A program made the position numbers and the translations under genes. From Nicotiana tabacum (Eukaryota > Streptophyta > Magnoliopsida > Solanales > Solanaceae): a stretch of 64,000 bases of DNA. The notes under the pieces are model-generated. The model was not told where the DNA came from. It was given only the letters and a program-made list of their open reading frames with translations, and ran no database searches. Each line of letters opens with the position of its first letter. Within the stretch, counting starts at the first letter, position 1. Below are positions 1 through 12,290 of the stretch, piece after piece. The stretch spans positions 96,328,411 through 96,392,410 of the forward strand of contig NC_134084.1 of the NCBI RefSeq assembly GCF_000715075.1, read 5' to 3'.

Positions 1-478
1 CCATGCCAGTATGCTTTTTATTTTGTTACTCCACCACTTATCTTTCTCAATTGCATTGACATGCTCAATGCGGTGATAAGTTTCTTCACCCAACCTTCTT
101 CTATTCTTGACAATCGGGATAGTTTGACTGGTGTAAATGGGGTTACTTCCTTCTCCGTTAATGATTACCTCCTGATGGTTCTATTCGAACTTCACATCCT
201 GGTGTAGCTTGGAAGCCACAACCCCAGCGACATGTATCCAAGGTCGATCCAATAGAATATTGTATGTAGCAGATATGTCTAATGCTTGGAACTTAACATC
301 GAACCAAGTCAGGCCTATCTGCAAACAAAGGTTAATCTCCCTAATTGTGGCCCTTTGAGACCCATCAAATTTCTTCACGTACATACTCCCTGCTCGTATC
401 TCATGGAAATCTTTGCCCAACCTTTTTAGAGTAGTCAATGGAAAAATGTTGAGGCTTGAACCCCATATATTAAGACTC
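1..478 (-). pseudogene. Tat/Ogre-type retropepsin and pol linker, cut by the window edge
   Basis: Minus-strand frame resembling the aspartic protease of Tat/Ogre Ty3/gypsy elements, which would cleave the Gag-Pol polyprotein. Seen: a SSLN.FPLTTLKRLGK segment at about 438-465, then YNILLDRPWIH near 230-265, the second conserved retropepsin block. An in-frame TAG at 181-183 stands where relatives have Trp, and the same frame continues to the window edge with the NAIEKDKWWSNKI motif that lies between protease and reverse transcriptase in this lineage. The expected catalytic D-x-G-S reads N-I-W-G-S-S, so the active-site Asp appears lost. The rest of pol would lie left of position 1. Family assignment is from memory of the motifs; a dead copy seems clear. 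Confidence 0.75.
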
Positions 479-1099
479 TGGCGATGAATTAGTCCTCAAA
501 CTGTACTGTGATATGCAGTGACCTATTATGACTTAATCCTTCAGGTGGTAGTTCATCTTCGTGGAAGGTGATCTTGTGACTCTCCAATACTTACTCTACC
601 ATGTTGTCCATCTCTCCACTGGTGATGTTGTTGGGTACATAAGCTTAATTCAACACCTTCATTAGAGCATTCCTATGTGCCTTAGAATTTTGCAATAGCG
701 ACAGGATGGATATCTGGGCGGGAGTCTTGTTCAAATAATCAAGATCGTCTGGACCAGTTTCAATGACAGGTTATTTGGTAGCAGCTTCCTTTCTTGTTCC
801 TCCCAAATTTTCGGGTGTATAGATCCTTATAGTTCTGGTCATCCCCTGTGTGGCACCAGATTCTTCCATATTTGCTTTTCCTTTTCTCCTAGCTTTGGCA
901 ACGTAATCCCAGGGTATGGCATTGGAATTGAAAGGAGGTGTGAGTGCTACTATCACAGTGAAGGGTGTGGATATTTCTATTTCAAATGGAGCTGGTGTGA
1001 CCACAGGTGTTGTTACTTCAATTTCGAACGGGACTGATGCGGCTACATCAACTTCGACTGGCGGCTGTATCTGTACCACAATAGGAGTGAGTGTGACTA

Positions 1100-2889
1100 T
1101 AGATTTAGGGTCATCACCTTCCCGAATAAGACCAATCGAACCCTCAGGATCTCATTCTTCATTAGTTTCTATCACATTTACTCCTTCACCCCTATTATTT
1201 GAGAGGGGATTGTTGCGGACATTTGGCACAGCTTCTTTTGCTTGTATGACTTTGGTATCAATCGGGGTTTCAATCTTATCTTTTAGAGTGCGGCATTCAT
1301 CGATAGTATGCCCTTTCATGCCAGAATGGTATGCACAAGTTTTGTTTGGGTTGACCCACTGAGAGGAGTTTTCCATTGCAACAGCAGGAATGAGGGTGAC
1401 ATATCCGGCGGACTTCAATCTTTCATATAGTTGGTCAATGGGTTCAGCAATAGGGGTATATTGTCTGGGCGGCCTGCAATCAAAATTGGGTCTGGGTTTT
1501 GGATAGTTTTAACGGGTTGGAGGTGAATGGTAATAGGGTGGCTGGGTATGATAAGTGTGATAGGCGGTAGCGGGTTGAGAATATCTGGGAGGTGAAGGTT
1601 GGTATGTGGGTGGAGGTGGTTGGTGTGTAAGTGGAGATTTTGGGCCTTGAGCCACCATCACTGTCCCTACTTCTTTCTTCTTCTATATGCCCCCTGACTG
1701 TAACGCTTTGTTCATAGCCTGCAATGCCTTAAAACTGGTCACCATCCCATTCTTGATCCCTTCTTCAATCTTTTCTCCGAGTTTGATCATATTGGAGAAC
1801 TTGTGATTTTCGATGACCATTAATCTTTCATAGTATTGGGGATCCTAAGCCTTGACGAAGAATTTGTTCATCTACCCTTCCTCTAGTACCGGCCTGACCT
1901 TTGCAGCTTTTGACCTCCATCGAGTAGCATACTTACGGAAAGTCTCTGTTGGTTTATTCTTTAGATTCTGTATGTAGAAGACATCCAGCGCATTCTCTGT
2001 GTTAAACCTGAATCAATCCATAAAGTCTGATGTCATGTTTACCCAATTAACCCACTTCTTGGGACTCTGACTAATATACCAAGATAGGGCATCTCTAGTG
2101 AGACTCCTCATGAATCCTTTCATCTTTCCCAACTTCCACGAGCTTATCACAGTATGTTCTCAAATGTACCTTCGGGTCACCCATTCCGTCAAACATTTCG
2201 AACATAGGAGGTTTGTAACCCTTTGGCAGTTCCACGTCTGGCAGAATGCATAGATCCTCATAATTCAGACCTTCGATTCCATTTCCTCCTTCAATATCCT
2301 ATACTCGGCTCATGATCTTCTTGAGCTCTTCGGCCATATTATTAATAAGTAGGTCCTTCTCGGTAAATTCTAGAGCATATGAGGTTGGTTGAGTAGAGTA
2401 AGGTAAGGTTTCCACGTATATGGGATGATTTTAGTAGGTGCCAGAAGTTGGAGTGTAGTGGTGATCGTTAGTTGAGTTTTGTGGATCAGGGATAGGCTGT
2501 GGGATACTCTGAAGAGTATGGTAAGTGGTTTGTAGGTATTGAGTAGGAAGATGTTGATGCTGAGGGGGAGTGGGTATTGGTGGAGGATTAGGATTTTGGG
2601 GAGGTGCTGCGTATGGATGAGGTGCGGGAGAATTTTGCGGACGTTGGTTTGGTGTGTTTTGAGGAGGTGCTGGGTATTGAGCATTTTGTTGGTTAACGTC
2701 TGGGACATTTAGGGTGAGGGAGAGGTTTGCCAAGTTGCGTACCTGCTCAAGTTCTCCTTGCAACTCCAGTATTTTCTGTTCCAATCGTAGGACCAAATCA
2801 TTTTGTGCCGGAGTACTCCGACCGTCTGAAGTTTCAACATTCTAAGCATGTACAACGTTTTCTTTTTGGATACCACTCATATCATCCAT
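1100..2889 (-). pseudogene. Tat/Ogre-type gag
   Basis: Decayed Gag, the structural particle protein of a Tat/Ogre retrotransposon. I place the start at the ATG at 2889 (MDDMSGIQ), about 400 bp downstream of ORF1. Seen in order on the minus strand: a helical LRLEQKILELQGELEQV segment near 2790, a Pro/Gln/Asn-rich stretch (2431-2700), a capsid-like region (about 1700-2300) with WRSKAAKVRPVLEEG, and a variant zinc knuckle C-x2-H-x4-GH-x4-C (CAYHSGMKGHTIDEC) near 1290-1340. A TAG at 2842-2844 and frame breaks make it non-functional. It shares orientation with the protease to its left and ORF1 to its right, so all three belong to one copy. The plus-strand frame at 916-1362 is a shadow of this gene. 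Confidence 0.7.
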
Positions 2890-3295
2890 CTTAACCTTTC
2901 CCTTTCTTTTCAGATTAATTGGAGTAGGATGAGGACCTCTTGATCTGGTGTGATATGCTGATGATGCCAGTAAGTGAGAACCAACCTTAGGGGATATGAA
3001 TAATCAAAATAAAGAAAAACAAAAGGTAGACAAGTCAGTAGGGATTCTGAAAAGCATTTGCAGGATTTAAAAACATATTGCAAAAATGTAAATTCTCATC
3101 CTAATTTGGGGAACCTCGTTGTGCCCGAGGTAGGCTTAGCGACAAATAGATTTGGAGAGATTTAATGCTGATAAATGCCTCATCTCATTAATGTAATAAA
3201 CAGGACAAACCTAAAAATGATGATAAATGAGTTACTAATGGAATCTGCCTTATTACATTCGAATGCCAAAATGACGCAAAACAGATAAACCTAAT
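2890..3295 (-). other. Spacer between Ogre ORF1 and gag
   Basis: About 400 bp between the end of ORF1 and the gag start. I see no ORF or RNA gene. It is moderately AT-rich with a run of A-rich sequence at 3005-3025. A spacer in this place is usual for Tat/Ogre elements. Confidence 0.5.
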
Positions 3296-4850
3296 CTACT
3301 TGGTCCCGAAGGGACCTTCTCCATATTTGGCCCTCTTGGCTCCATCAATCAGATTCCCTAGGTCGTGCATGTCTAGTACAAGGTATGCCCTTACTAGATG
3401 TCCTTCTTCGTTATCCTCTACATTCTGACAATCTACGACCCTTTTCCTTATCTTCCCTTCTAGTTCCATTAGACCCTGCTCCAAGTACTCCAACCTTTCT
3501 ATCGACCTTGTAGCCATTTCTTTCCACTCGTTGATTGATTCCATGTCGAACTTATGTTTCTCCAGATGCTTGGCTTCGGATTCAAGGACCCTCTTGCATA
3601 GCCTCTCATTCTTCACTTGTGTTTCAGCGACTTCATCTATGACCCTGTTTCCTTGACCAACCCTTGGCTCGAATATTCCTTCTATTTTATCTTCTAACCA
3701 TGAGGGGTAGAAGTACACATGACCGGTGTGATATCAATCTGGCTCGATGGTATCCTTTTCCATAATAATCTTCAAGTTGCACATATGCTGCGCCTCACAT
3801 TTGTGTGGAATGGTGTCACCCTAAAAATCGGCTCTGTAATGACTCATTTTGGAGACTCGTAGTATGACTTGGTTTCTACCAGCTTGCCTCATGAACCTAA
3901 TAGGAACATAGGGATGTATTCCCCTTAACCCAATTAACACCAAGTGCGGAACATCCCTAGATTTGATGATGAATTCATTGGTAGGGAACCACTCGAACAT
4001 CTAGTGAACCTGGTCGTCGATCAAATTATTGAAAAACTATGCCCATTCCGTAGCATTCACTGGCTGTGCAAATCTATCTGGGATAAAGGCCATTCTTTTA
4101 GGATGGTGGAATGTGATGTGGTTGTTCCATGGTCTCCGTGGAAACTCTTGGCGGTATTGACCCCTCTGAAGATGCTCTAACAACCAAATCTGTAGTAGCA
4201 AGTTACAACCCTCAAAGTGTCCCTTTCTTGCAACGATCCAAAGCCCGGTATATGTCTACAACAATCATCGGGACAATACTGTAGGTTTGTCCCTCAATTC
4301 CCTCCATTAAAACTTTGGTTACCATGGCCAATCTGGTGTGGGTTCTGTCCCCTTGGCTTGGGAACACTATTATACCCAGAAAGCAGACGATGAATACAAC
4401 AACCCTGCGATGAGTCCAACCCAGGGAAGTGATGAAGAATTCATCACGAAAGATACGGTAAGATTTGTTGTGTCTGTATCGTTCATAGAGGAAGTCAAAG
4501 GGTATGTAGGACTTCTTCAAGCACTCCAAGTCCTCATTCTTTATCAAACCCATCATTTTCAAAAACCCCCTAGTATTGCAGTTTTCTAGTGCTAATAAAC
4601 TGGGACTATCCCACGGTAATCCAGCGAATCCTCCGATTTCTTCCAAGAGGGGAGTCATTTCTATGTCACCAAAATGGAATACAACTCTTTCTCCGTCCCA
4701 GAATATAGTAGCAGCTTCGATCAACATGTTGTTTGGTTAGATGTCCAATAAAAAAGGCAAACTTCCAAGAACCTTTTTCACGTGATTTTTATCTCTTGAC
4801 GAAAGATTTTCCCACCAGTCTAACAATAGCGATGGTATACGTCAGACCAT
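3296..4850 (-). pseudogene. Tat/Ogre ORF1: DUF7745/plant-mobile-domain-like protein, copy 1
   Basis: Extra ORF lying upstream of gag, a hallmark of Tat/Ogre elements; its role is unknown. I start it at the ATG at 4850. The N-terminal part (4212-4800) carries WWENLSS, IFWDGERVVFHFGDIEMTP and LEEIGGFAGLPWD, the type of conserved block I associate with DUF7745 or plant mobile domain proteins. The C-terminal part (3296-3718) is a charged coiled coil (ESEAKHLEKHKFDMESINEW, then RLEYLEQGLMELEGKIRKR). Stops just after the start, a stop before 4727, and frame breaks between 3719 and 4211 show it is dead. A second, differently decayed copy lies at 60023-62063. Domain naming is from memory and should be read as probable. 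Confidence 0.65.
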
Positions 4851-5905
4851 GCCAAACCTAGGGACTTCATGCCTCATTTTCTATAAAATAAATAGTGTTA
4901 GACCCTTGCCCCCTCCGTATTTGACTATTTACACATTAACGATTAGCATGTCGGCATTTATCTCTCCAAATAATGCCCATATCATGATTGCGTCCATTGG
5001 AGTTATGGATATCCTGGTGGACTTTGGACAAGGTTTTCTTAGGGGGTTATTATGTGGACAATATATTATCCCCGACTAGGTTTGACCATGATGCATGTAC
5101 AGTTATTTATCAGAGCAAGGTTTCTATAGAAGTCTAGACTGGTACCCTCAAGCGGACAACTTGAGGGGGAAAGGCACGGAACCGTCGACTGCACCGCTGA
5201 TCGACTAGTTTTATAGCAAATAAGCCTTTCTGAATTTAAAGGGTAATATTAGGAAGAGCGCGGACACTCATCAAATGACACTATGGTATTAGTACACACG
5301 AGTGGATTATGATGTTGACCATAGAGTTATGTAAAAAGAAAATAACACGTTGTCATTTATTTTCATGATGAATAATGATAAAATACAGTATTTAATAATT
5401 GTAAAGACATTTAAGAAAAGAAAAACGAAGAGACAAGTCAGTTTTCATAGTAAAAGTGACAAAGCAGGGGAAGGAAATCATAAATAAATTCATGTAGAAT
5501 GGGCAGGGGTGTGCAAGTATTAACAGAATAATAAAGACATGCTTAAAGACTAATTCACAGACAAGTTCGTTATGGCAGGAGCCTAAAGAAATCCCTAGTA
5601 GAGTCGCCATGCTGTCGCGCCCCCTTTTTCTCGTGAAATCAGGTTTCAACATTTTCTGGGACAACACCTTTCCGTGAGGGTAGGGAATTAGATTTGAAAG
5701 GGTTATCACCTAACGGATTAAGATGCGTTAGGGCACCTAGAGCAATTAACTCATATAACCAGTTTACATCACCAAAGATTGGGTAAGGGCTCAAAATTAC
5801 CTAGAGAAGAAGGTGTTAGGTACCCCTCGAGGTCCACAATGGTGGGTCCCAACCGAACTTAAATTAAGCGAATTAGTCTTAAAAGGGAAGAAAACAATTT
5901 GGACA
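4851..5905 (-). other. Tat/Ogre leader (5' UTR) of the left copy
   Basis: Non-coding sequence upstream of ORF1. It contains the stem-loop described at 5799-5833, which is shared with the leader of the second Ogre copy near 62364, so I assign it to the element rather than to host DNA. Short frames here (for example minus 5392-5709) match nothing I recognise. The leader is interrupted at 5906 by the LTR of the next element. Confidence 0.5.
5799..5833 (-). promoter_or_regulatory. Candidate leader stem-loop, copy 1
   Basis: ACCTAGAG at 5799-5806 pairs with CTCGAGGT at 5826-5833 (7 of 8 pairs) around a loop containing GGTGTTAGG. The same loop with a different, fully paired stem occurs at 62364-62396. 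Function unknown; the loop conservation and the stem change suggest RNA structure. Confidence 0.4.
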
Positions 5906-7924
5906 TGTTACATCTCGCGTTTTCGTACGTTAAAATTTCATTTTCAATTAATGACGTAGACTCGGGGATGAGATCATGTTGAAATTAACGTATTTACACT
6001 ATTTATAACAAGCGATAAAAAAAATGTTATGAAGGATAAATGGGTACACAAATTAAAGAAAATGAGTTTCGTTGCAAGTGGCCAATTTGGAATAAAATAT
6101 GAGTCGAGCGATAACACCCGATAATTATGAACTAGTACTATGCAAGGTACCATATGACCACGGTAGTATAATATATAAAGTATATATAGAGTATTTTAAA
6201 AATAAATAAATTTTTAAGTAATTTGTGATAATTTTTAAATTATGCGGGTAATTGATTAATTACTGGGTAATTACCCAGTTAACTAATAAGTGGATAAATA
6301 ACAAAATCACCCCCTTCCCCCAAAGAGAAACGTGGCAGCCCCCCCTCTCTAGTCTAAGGTGACTCATAATTCACTTTTACATGTGTCATAAAAGTTTTAA
6401 AAGGCTAGTTTACAAGTCTTATGAAAGGAAGACTCTTGTGATTATTATCCAAACATTCTGCCTTTGGTTTTAAACCAACAACGTGAGAAAGCAGAATGAT
6501 TTTCAAAAATTTCAAGCATTCAAGCATTCAACTCCTTAGCCAACCTTTATTCAAAAACGTTAGAAGCCAAATTCGTCCAATTTCAATTTCAATACTAGCC
6601 AAAAATGCTAGAAGCAGATCCAAGTATAAATTTTGTTCAAGAATTTCGCAGAAGCATGTTCGTTCAAATAATTCAAGAAACAGGTATATTAAGGCCCTCC
6701 CTTCTTTCTTTTGGCATGGTCCAAATTATACGGAAGAAACGAGCAAACGCACGGTTTTCATAAATTACTCTATTCATAAAAATATTAGGGGTATCTATAT
6801 TCTTGATTCCCCATGTGAATTATTATTATTACCTTCTGTTCATGGGTTCCAGAAAAATACATATTTGATAATGTTTATCCGAAAGGCATATTAATTTTTA
6901 TGGCGTTCCAAAAGATTTTATTAATTTACTTTTCATGCATTGAATTTATTTGCATTGACCCATGATTAGACGACATTATATATGCGTATATATGTATGTA
7001 TATATATGTATAAGGGATATAGGAAAGGTTATGGCGTTATATACGCACCACCACCTGATCAGCTTGTATATGATGATGATGTTGCCCACGGTGGCTGAAA
7101 TATGATTCAAACAGCGTTATATACGCGTATATATGTATGTATATGTATATGAGATATGGGAAAAGGTTATGGCGTTATATATGCACCACCACCTGATCAG
7201 TAGGTATATGTTGATGATGTTGTCCATAGTGGCCGAGACGATATGATGGGATGCCCTCAGTGGCTTGATGATATTATATACACCCATACCTATGCATGAC
7301 ATGACATTTATATGCACGTGCATGACATTTTAGAATTTACATAGTTATTCAGATTTGAAGGTATTTCTATATTCCGTGTTTCATCTATGTCTTTTACGTA
7401 CTTATTTTCATGCCTTACATACTCAGTACATTTTTCGTACTGAAGCCCTATTTCACGGGGCCTACGTTTCATGCCCGTAGGTGCAGGTAGGCAAGTTGAC
7501 GATCCCCCTCCTTAGGATCCCTGATTAGCGAGAGTTGGCATGCTCCACTTGATCCGGAGCTACTTTGGTTTTGGTACGATACGTTTGTATATATGTATAT
7601 GTATATAGGTATGGCATGGCTCAGTTCCGTCTTTGTACAGCTATGTTTCTATTAGAGGTCTATAGACAGTATGTCTAGTTGGGTTGTATGTGGGCTTGAC
7701 GGCTTTCAGTTTTGGATGTATAGTTGTATATAGTATCCTTGCCAGCTCGCCCACTGTATTCTGCCTGTATACGTGCATATGCCTTGAAGGCAGGTTTCCT
7801 TCTCGTATGTTATTTTCGTAACTCAACAGATGTTATTCAGACTCATATCTTAGATGCATGCTTAGGGGTGTTTTACAGGTAGGACTCAGGCACCCATCGC
7901 GGCCAATCAGTTTGGGTCGTGACA
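5906..7924 (+). repeat. 5' LTR of the 5906-14830 element
   Basis: Begins TGTTACATCTCGCG and ends GGTCGTGACA; the same sequence recurs at 12793-14830. It contains an imperfect tandem duplication of about 145 bp (roughly 6970-7260) whose units carry GCGTTATATACGC-like palindromes and CACCACCTGATCAG. The end of the LTR is directly followed by the primer-binding site. Confidence 0.9.
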
Positions 7925-7928
7925 AAAG

Positions 7929-7940
7929 TGGTATCAGAAC
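7929..7940 (+). promoter_or_regulatory. Primer-binding site (tRNA-Met type)
   Basis: TGGTATCAGAAC lies four bases after the LTR end. It matches the TGGTATCAGAGC primer site complementary to initiator tRNA-Met at 10 of 12 positions, which marks where minus-strand DNA synthesis would begin. Confidence 0.85.
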
Positions 7941-8117
7941 AGTTCTGTCCTAGGGTTGTCTATAAACTATGTCTAGTAGAGTCTTGTTTATGGGTGTGTT
8001 ATGCACCACACTTATAGACAGGAGGCTATCAGACATATAGGATGTTATCCTCTCTTCTTATCTTAGATCGTGCTATTTAAGCATTCATGTTCCTAACGAT
8101 GTGTTACGTTTTTAGCA

Positions 8118-8700
8118 ATGCCTCCGAAGACTAAAGCCGCTAGCATGGGTTAGAAGGCTACGAAGGTGTTGGAAAGAGATACAAGTTATACTATGGATTT
8201 AAACCCATCGGAGATCATGGGTTCTATTGAGGAGGATCCATCCGAGGATCCATATGAGTCATACATTCGAGCTGTTTCGACCACTCCGGTAGTAGATGGG
8301 GTGAGAGGAGTTCCGACCTCACCAAGACCCTTAGTTTCACAGCTCGTTGATCAGGATATGAGGGGAGTAGTGCATGGATTGGCACAACCGGGATTCCCTC
8401 AGGCTCAAAACTATATCAAGGTATTTGAGGACACCGACTCTTCTGAGGTTCCGGATAGTCCATAGTCTTGGGAGACCATCAATCAAGGTGTATTAGTGTA
8501 TTTTATGGGATACGTAGAGGAAGAAGACAGTAGTCGGGCCAAAAGGAGGAAGGTAACTTATAAGGACATAAAGATTCCGCTTTGAAGTGTGTCCAATCGA
8601 GGTTCTTTTATAGGACGAGGCAAGGAACCGCTACTATAGACTTCCTCCAATTGTCAATTTTTGGTTGGTGAGTTCCACCTCTTCTTGGAATATTACCAAG
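8118..8700 (+). pseudogene. gag N-terminal remnant
   Basis: Starts at the ATG at 8118 (MPPKTKAAS), about 190 bp after the primer site, where gag should begin. A TAG follows within about a dozen codons, then a 99-codon open stretch (8166-8465) rich in Asp, Glu, Pro and Ser without a recognisable capsid fold, then more stops. No CCHC zinc knuckle is visible before the protease remnant at about 8990, so the capsid and nucleocapsid parts seem deleted. I call it gag mainly from position; the residues alone would not prove it. Confidence 0.45.
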
Positions 8701-8984
8701 TTAGGGTTTTAAATGTCTTTGGTTGTTTTATGAGGATGTAGGGAGCCCCGTACCGACTTGTATACATTATGGTTATGCCTACTTAGAGGTTTTGCAGATA
8801 GTATCATGTATATAGTTTTGGGTATGATCTGTCTACGGCTTAGTCGACCCCTATGTATATAAACCTTTTTCTAAATTAGTTATGCGAGTTAAGTCTTAAT
8901 ATTGTTACTTATATATATATATATGGATGTGGCCCGTAATGGCCCATGATAGGTTTGATAATAAACAAGGATAAGATACATGGT

Positions 8985-9230
8985 GTTCAGTTGGGTAGGA
9001 CTTGATTTTATAATAGGTATAGATCGATTGGCCTTTTGTTATGCTAACATCAAGTGTGGATCAAAGATGGTTTGATTTCAGTTTCTAGGAGAGCCTGTTT
9101 TGGAATGGAAAAGTAATACAGCATCGCCAAAAGGTAAATTTATCTCCTATCTCAAGGCAAGAAAGATAATCAGAAAGGACTATAATTATCACTAAGTTCG
9201 AGTTTGGGATGTGAAAGTAGAGTTATTAAC
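8985..9230 (+). pseudogene. Retropepsin C-terminal remnant and linker
   Basis: A short stretch that translates to a FIIGIDRLA...ANIKC block, corresponding to the second conserved retropepsin motif (usually ILGMDWL) of Tekay elements, followed by an SYLKARKIIRKD segment matching the linker before RT. The first half of the protease with the catalytic Asp is not recognisable. Sequence from 8701 to 8984 contains a (TA)n run near 8911-8925 and no coding signal I can identify. Confidence 0.55.
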
Positions 9231-10029
9231 CATTCAGATATTTCCTGTAGTCAATGAGTTTCCCGATGTTTTTTCCGATGAGCTTCCGAGTCTTCCGCCA
9301 GAGCGAGAAATTGAGTTTGCCATCGACCTACTACCAGATACTCATCCAATATCTATTCCCCCTATAGAATGGCCCCCACAGAGTTGAATGAGTTAAAGGA
9401 ACAACTAAGGTTCTTGTTTGAAAAATGTTTTATCAGACCTAGTACGTCACCATGGGGAACACCTGTGTTGTTTGTAAGAAAGAAAGATGGTTCCTTACGA
9501 ATGTGTATTGATTATAGGAAACTGAATAAGGTGACGATCAAGAATAAGTACCCGCTTCTGAGGATTGATGATCTATTTGATCAGTTACAAGGTGCCACGT
9601 GTTTTTGAAAGATAGACTTGAGGTTTGGGTACCATTAGGTAAGGGTTAAGGATAAAGATATTCCAAAGACTTCATTCAGGACTAGATATGGGCACTTTGA
9701 TTTTTGGGTTATATCGTTCGGTCTGACCAATGCCCCAGCAGTATTCATGGATTTAATAAACCGTGTGTTCAGGCCTTTTTTAGATCTGTTCGTAATTACA
9801 TTTATTGACGATATATTGGTATATTCTCGTTCAGAGGCTGAGCATGCAGATCATCTACGTACTATGCTCAGAGTTCTACAAAAAGGGAAGTTGTATGCAA
9901 AATTTTCTAAATATGAACTCTAGTTGAACTCTGTAGCTTTCCTTGGGCATATTATTTTAGGTAAAGACATTCGAGTGGATACACAAGAGACTGAGGCAGT
10001 GAAGACTTTTCCTAGACCCACAACATAAA
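9231..10029 (+). pseudogene. Reverse transcriptase domain (decayed)
   Basis: Ty3/gypsy RT, which would copy the element RNA into DNA. In order: [18 protein letters not shown] upstream of the domain; [21 protein letters not shown] and [20 protein letters not shown] at 9430-9560; after a stop at about 9608, FRTRYGHF and [14 protein letters not shown]; then the catalytic F-I-D-D box near 9800-9811; then FLGHII at about 9940. The catalytic Asp pair is retained although the frame is not: there are stops at 9608 and a stop in place of Trp in the xLNSVAFLGH region. Similarity ends near 10029. Confidence 0.85.
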
Positions 10030-10590
10030 TGAAGGTTCATAGCTTCTTTTGGCAAGTAATTACAAGAAACTTGTAACGACATTTTCTTCTCTTCTAAGAA
10101 CCTTTGACCAGAGTGGTATGTGGTGTCGTGCTTGATGTTCCGGAATAACATAAGAAAATCTATGGTGCAAGCAGGTTGAAGAAAGGTTGCGAATAAGTAT
10201 AAATAGATATGTGTAGGTCGCAAGCTAAAGTATGGTAGAGCGACAAGGTTCTCGGAAGACAGGAGAATGGATAAGAAAATATGAGTAAAAAGGTAAAAAG
10301 AATGGATGAGTCCTTGGAAATAAGTTAATAAGAGAGCTGATGGTTTCCCTAAGTTATAGGAGGCTCAGTATAGCCCGAATGAACTCAAAGGAGTCTAAGA
10401 CTAGTAAGGTTTAGAATAGATGGAATGTTGCCCTAATAGTGGGATAAGGGCACAATTGTGAGGGATAAAAGATGAAGCTTGGGCCTCTGAAGAGAGGAAT
10501 TTCCTGAATTATACAAGATCAGGATAACCATGTAAGTTAACTCAGAAGGGAACTAGGTTTCAATGGACCGACACTTGTGAACGGAGATAT
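10030..10590 (+). other. Unassigned stretch between RT and RNase H
   Basis: About 560 bp sits where the RT connection domain should continue. Translation in all frames is full of stops and I recognise no pol motif until RNase H resumes near 10620. It may be a very decayed segment or a small insertion. No terminal repeats are apparent. Confidence 0.4.
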
Positions 10591-10599
10591 CCAGGCCTT

Positions 10600-11281
10600 A
10601 GAGGATAGATTAACTTAAGCACCGATTTTAACACTTCCAGAAAGGACCGAGGGTTACATTATCTATTGTGACGCTTCAGGCCTTGGGTTGGGTTGGGTTG
10701 GGTTATGTGCTGATGCAGCATGGTAAGGTTGTGGCTTGTGCTTCTAGACAACTAAGAAAGCACGGGAAGAACTACCCGACCCAGATTTAGAGTTAGCCGT
10801 GATGATTCATGCACTAAAGATGTGGAGGCACCACTTGTATGGAATTCATGTTGATATCTATACGGATCACAAGAGCCTCCAGTATATCTTCAAGAAAAAG
10901 GAATTGAATCTTCGTCAAAAGAGATGGTTGGAACTACTTAAAGACTATGACGTTGATGTTTTATACCATCCAGGGAAGGTGAACGTAGTAGCCGATGCCC
11001 TCAGCCGTAGATCTATGAGTAGCCTGTCGTATTTACAGCCAGAAAAGAGGGGAATAGTGCATGAGGTTCATCAGCTAGCTTGTCTTGGAGTTCGGATACT
11101 GGACTTAGGTGACATTGGAATTACTCCTCAGGATACAACAACATCCTCATTAGTAATTGAAGTAAAGGAACGCCCGTATGAGGATCCTGTGTTAGTTCAT
11201 TATAGGGATACCACTCTTCAGAAGGAGAAGACACCGTTTGGAATTATACAAGATGGGGTCCTCAGATATCAAGGACGATAA
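10600..11281 (+). pseudogene. RNase H domain and linker (decayed)
   Basis: RNase H of the same pol, which would remove RNA from the RNA/DNA hybrid. Seen: [27 protein letters not shown], then an open stretch 10799-11281 with [36 protein letters not shown] and [15 protein letters not shown] slipped (GGGTT) run at about 10684-10705 disrupts the region around the first catalytic Asp and shifts the frame. The long open stretch ends at a stop at the start of the integrase zinc-binding region. Confidence 0.85.
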
Positions 11282-12290
11282 TGTGTCCCTAATGTTGCAG
11301 GGCTACATCAGCAGGTTATGGCAGCAACTCACTATTCTCGTTATTCTATCCATCCAGGAACAAGAAAGATGTATCATGATATCAGGGAAGTGTATTGGTG
11401 GGACAGAATGAAAAAGGATATAGCAGAGTTTGTTGCTCAGTGCCCTAACTGTTAGCAAGTTAAGATTGAGCTTTAAAAGTTTGATGGAATATTGCAGGTT
11501 ATGGAGATTCCGACTTGGGAATGGGTAGTAATTAATATGGATTTTATCGTGGGCTTACCGCGTGCCCAGCAAAAGTTCGATTCTATATGGGTGATTGTTG
11601 ATAGACTTACAAAGTCAGCCCATTTTTGGCTCATTAGGACTACCTATTTTGCAGAGGATTATGCCAGGCTTTATATCAAGAAGATAGCACGACTGCATGG
11701 TGTCCTTGTACCTATTATCTCGGATAGAGGAGCTCAATTTACAGCTAACTTCTGGAGGTCCTTCCAAAAAGGATTGGGGACTTAAGTAAGTCTTACTACA
11801 ACATTTCATCCCCAGACAGACGGACAGGATGAGTGTACTATTCAAACACTAGAGGATATGTTACGAGCTTGTGTAATAGACTTCAAAGGTAGCTGGGATG
11901 ATTCTCTGCCGCTTATTGAGTTCGCATATAGTAATAGTTACCATTCTAGTATTCAGATGGCTACATACGAAGCTCTTTATGGACGGAAGTGTAGGTTGCT
12001 TATAGGGTGGTTCGATGTTGAGGAAACTACGTTAGTAGGACTAGAATTGGTACAGTAGGCAATCTAGGGAATTAAGCTTATACAGAAATGGCTGTTGGCA
12101 GCTCAAAGCCGTCAGAAGGCTTATGTGGATAATCGACGACGAGACTCAGAATTTCAGGTGGACGACTGGGTATTCCAAAAAGGTATCACCGATGAAAGCT
12201 GTCATGAGGTTCAGAAAGAAAGGAAAACTTATCCCTCGGTACATGGGACCATAAGGGATCATACGCAAAGTAAGCCAGGTAGCATATAAG
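11282..12290 (+). pseudogene. Integrase core (decayed)
   Basis: Retroviral-type integrase, which joins element DNA to the host chromosome. The HHCC zinc-binding part (HYSRYSIHPGTRKM ... CPNC) is at 11325-11455, followed by stops. The catalytic core carries all three acidic positions: D in MDFIVGLP at 11540-11542, D in ISDRGAQF near 11720, and E in the DGQDECTIQ segment near 11830. In-frame stops at about 11454, 11475 and 11785 and a stop at 12056 break the frame. The YEALYGRKCR block at about 11970 marks the end of the core. Confidence 0.88.

Noticed and set aside
916..1362. 148-codon Thr/Ser-rich plus-strand frame
   Set aside because: Antisense shadow of the Ogre gag, which has the zinc knuckle on the minus strand.
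10684..10705. Interstitial telomere repeat
   Set aside because: Unit is GGGTT, not the plant TTTAGGG, and it lies in RNase H.
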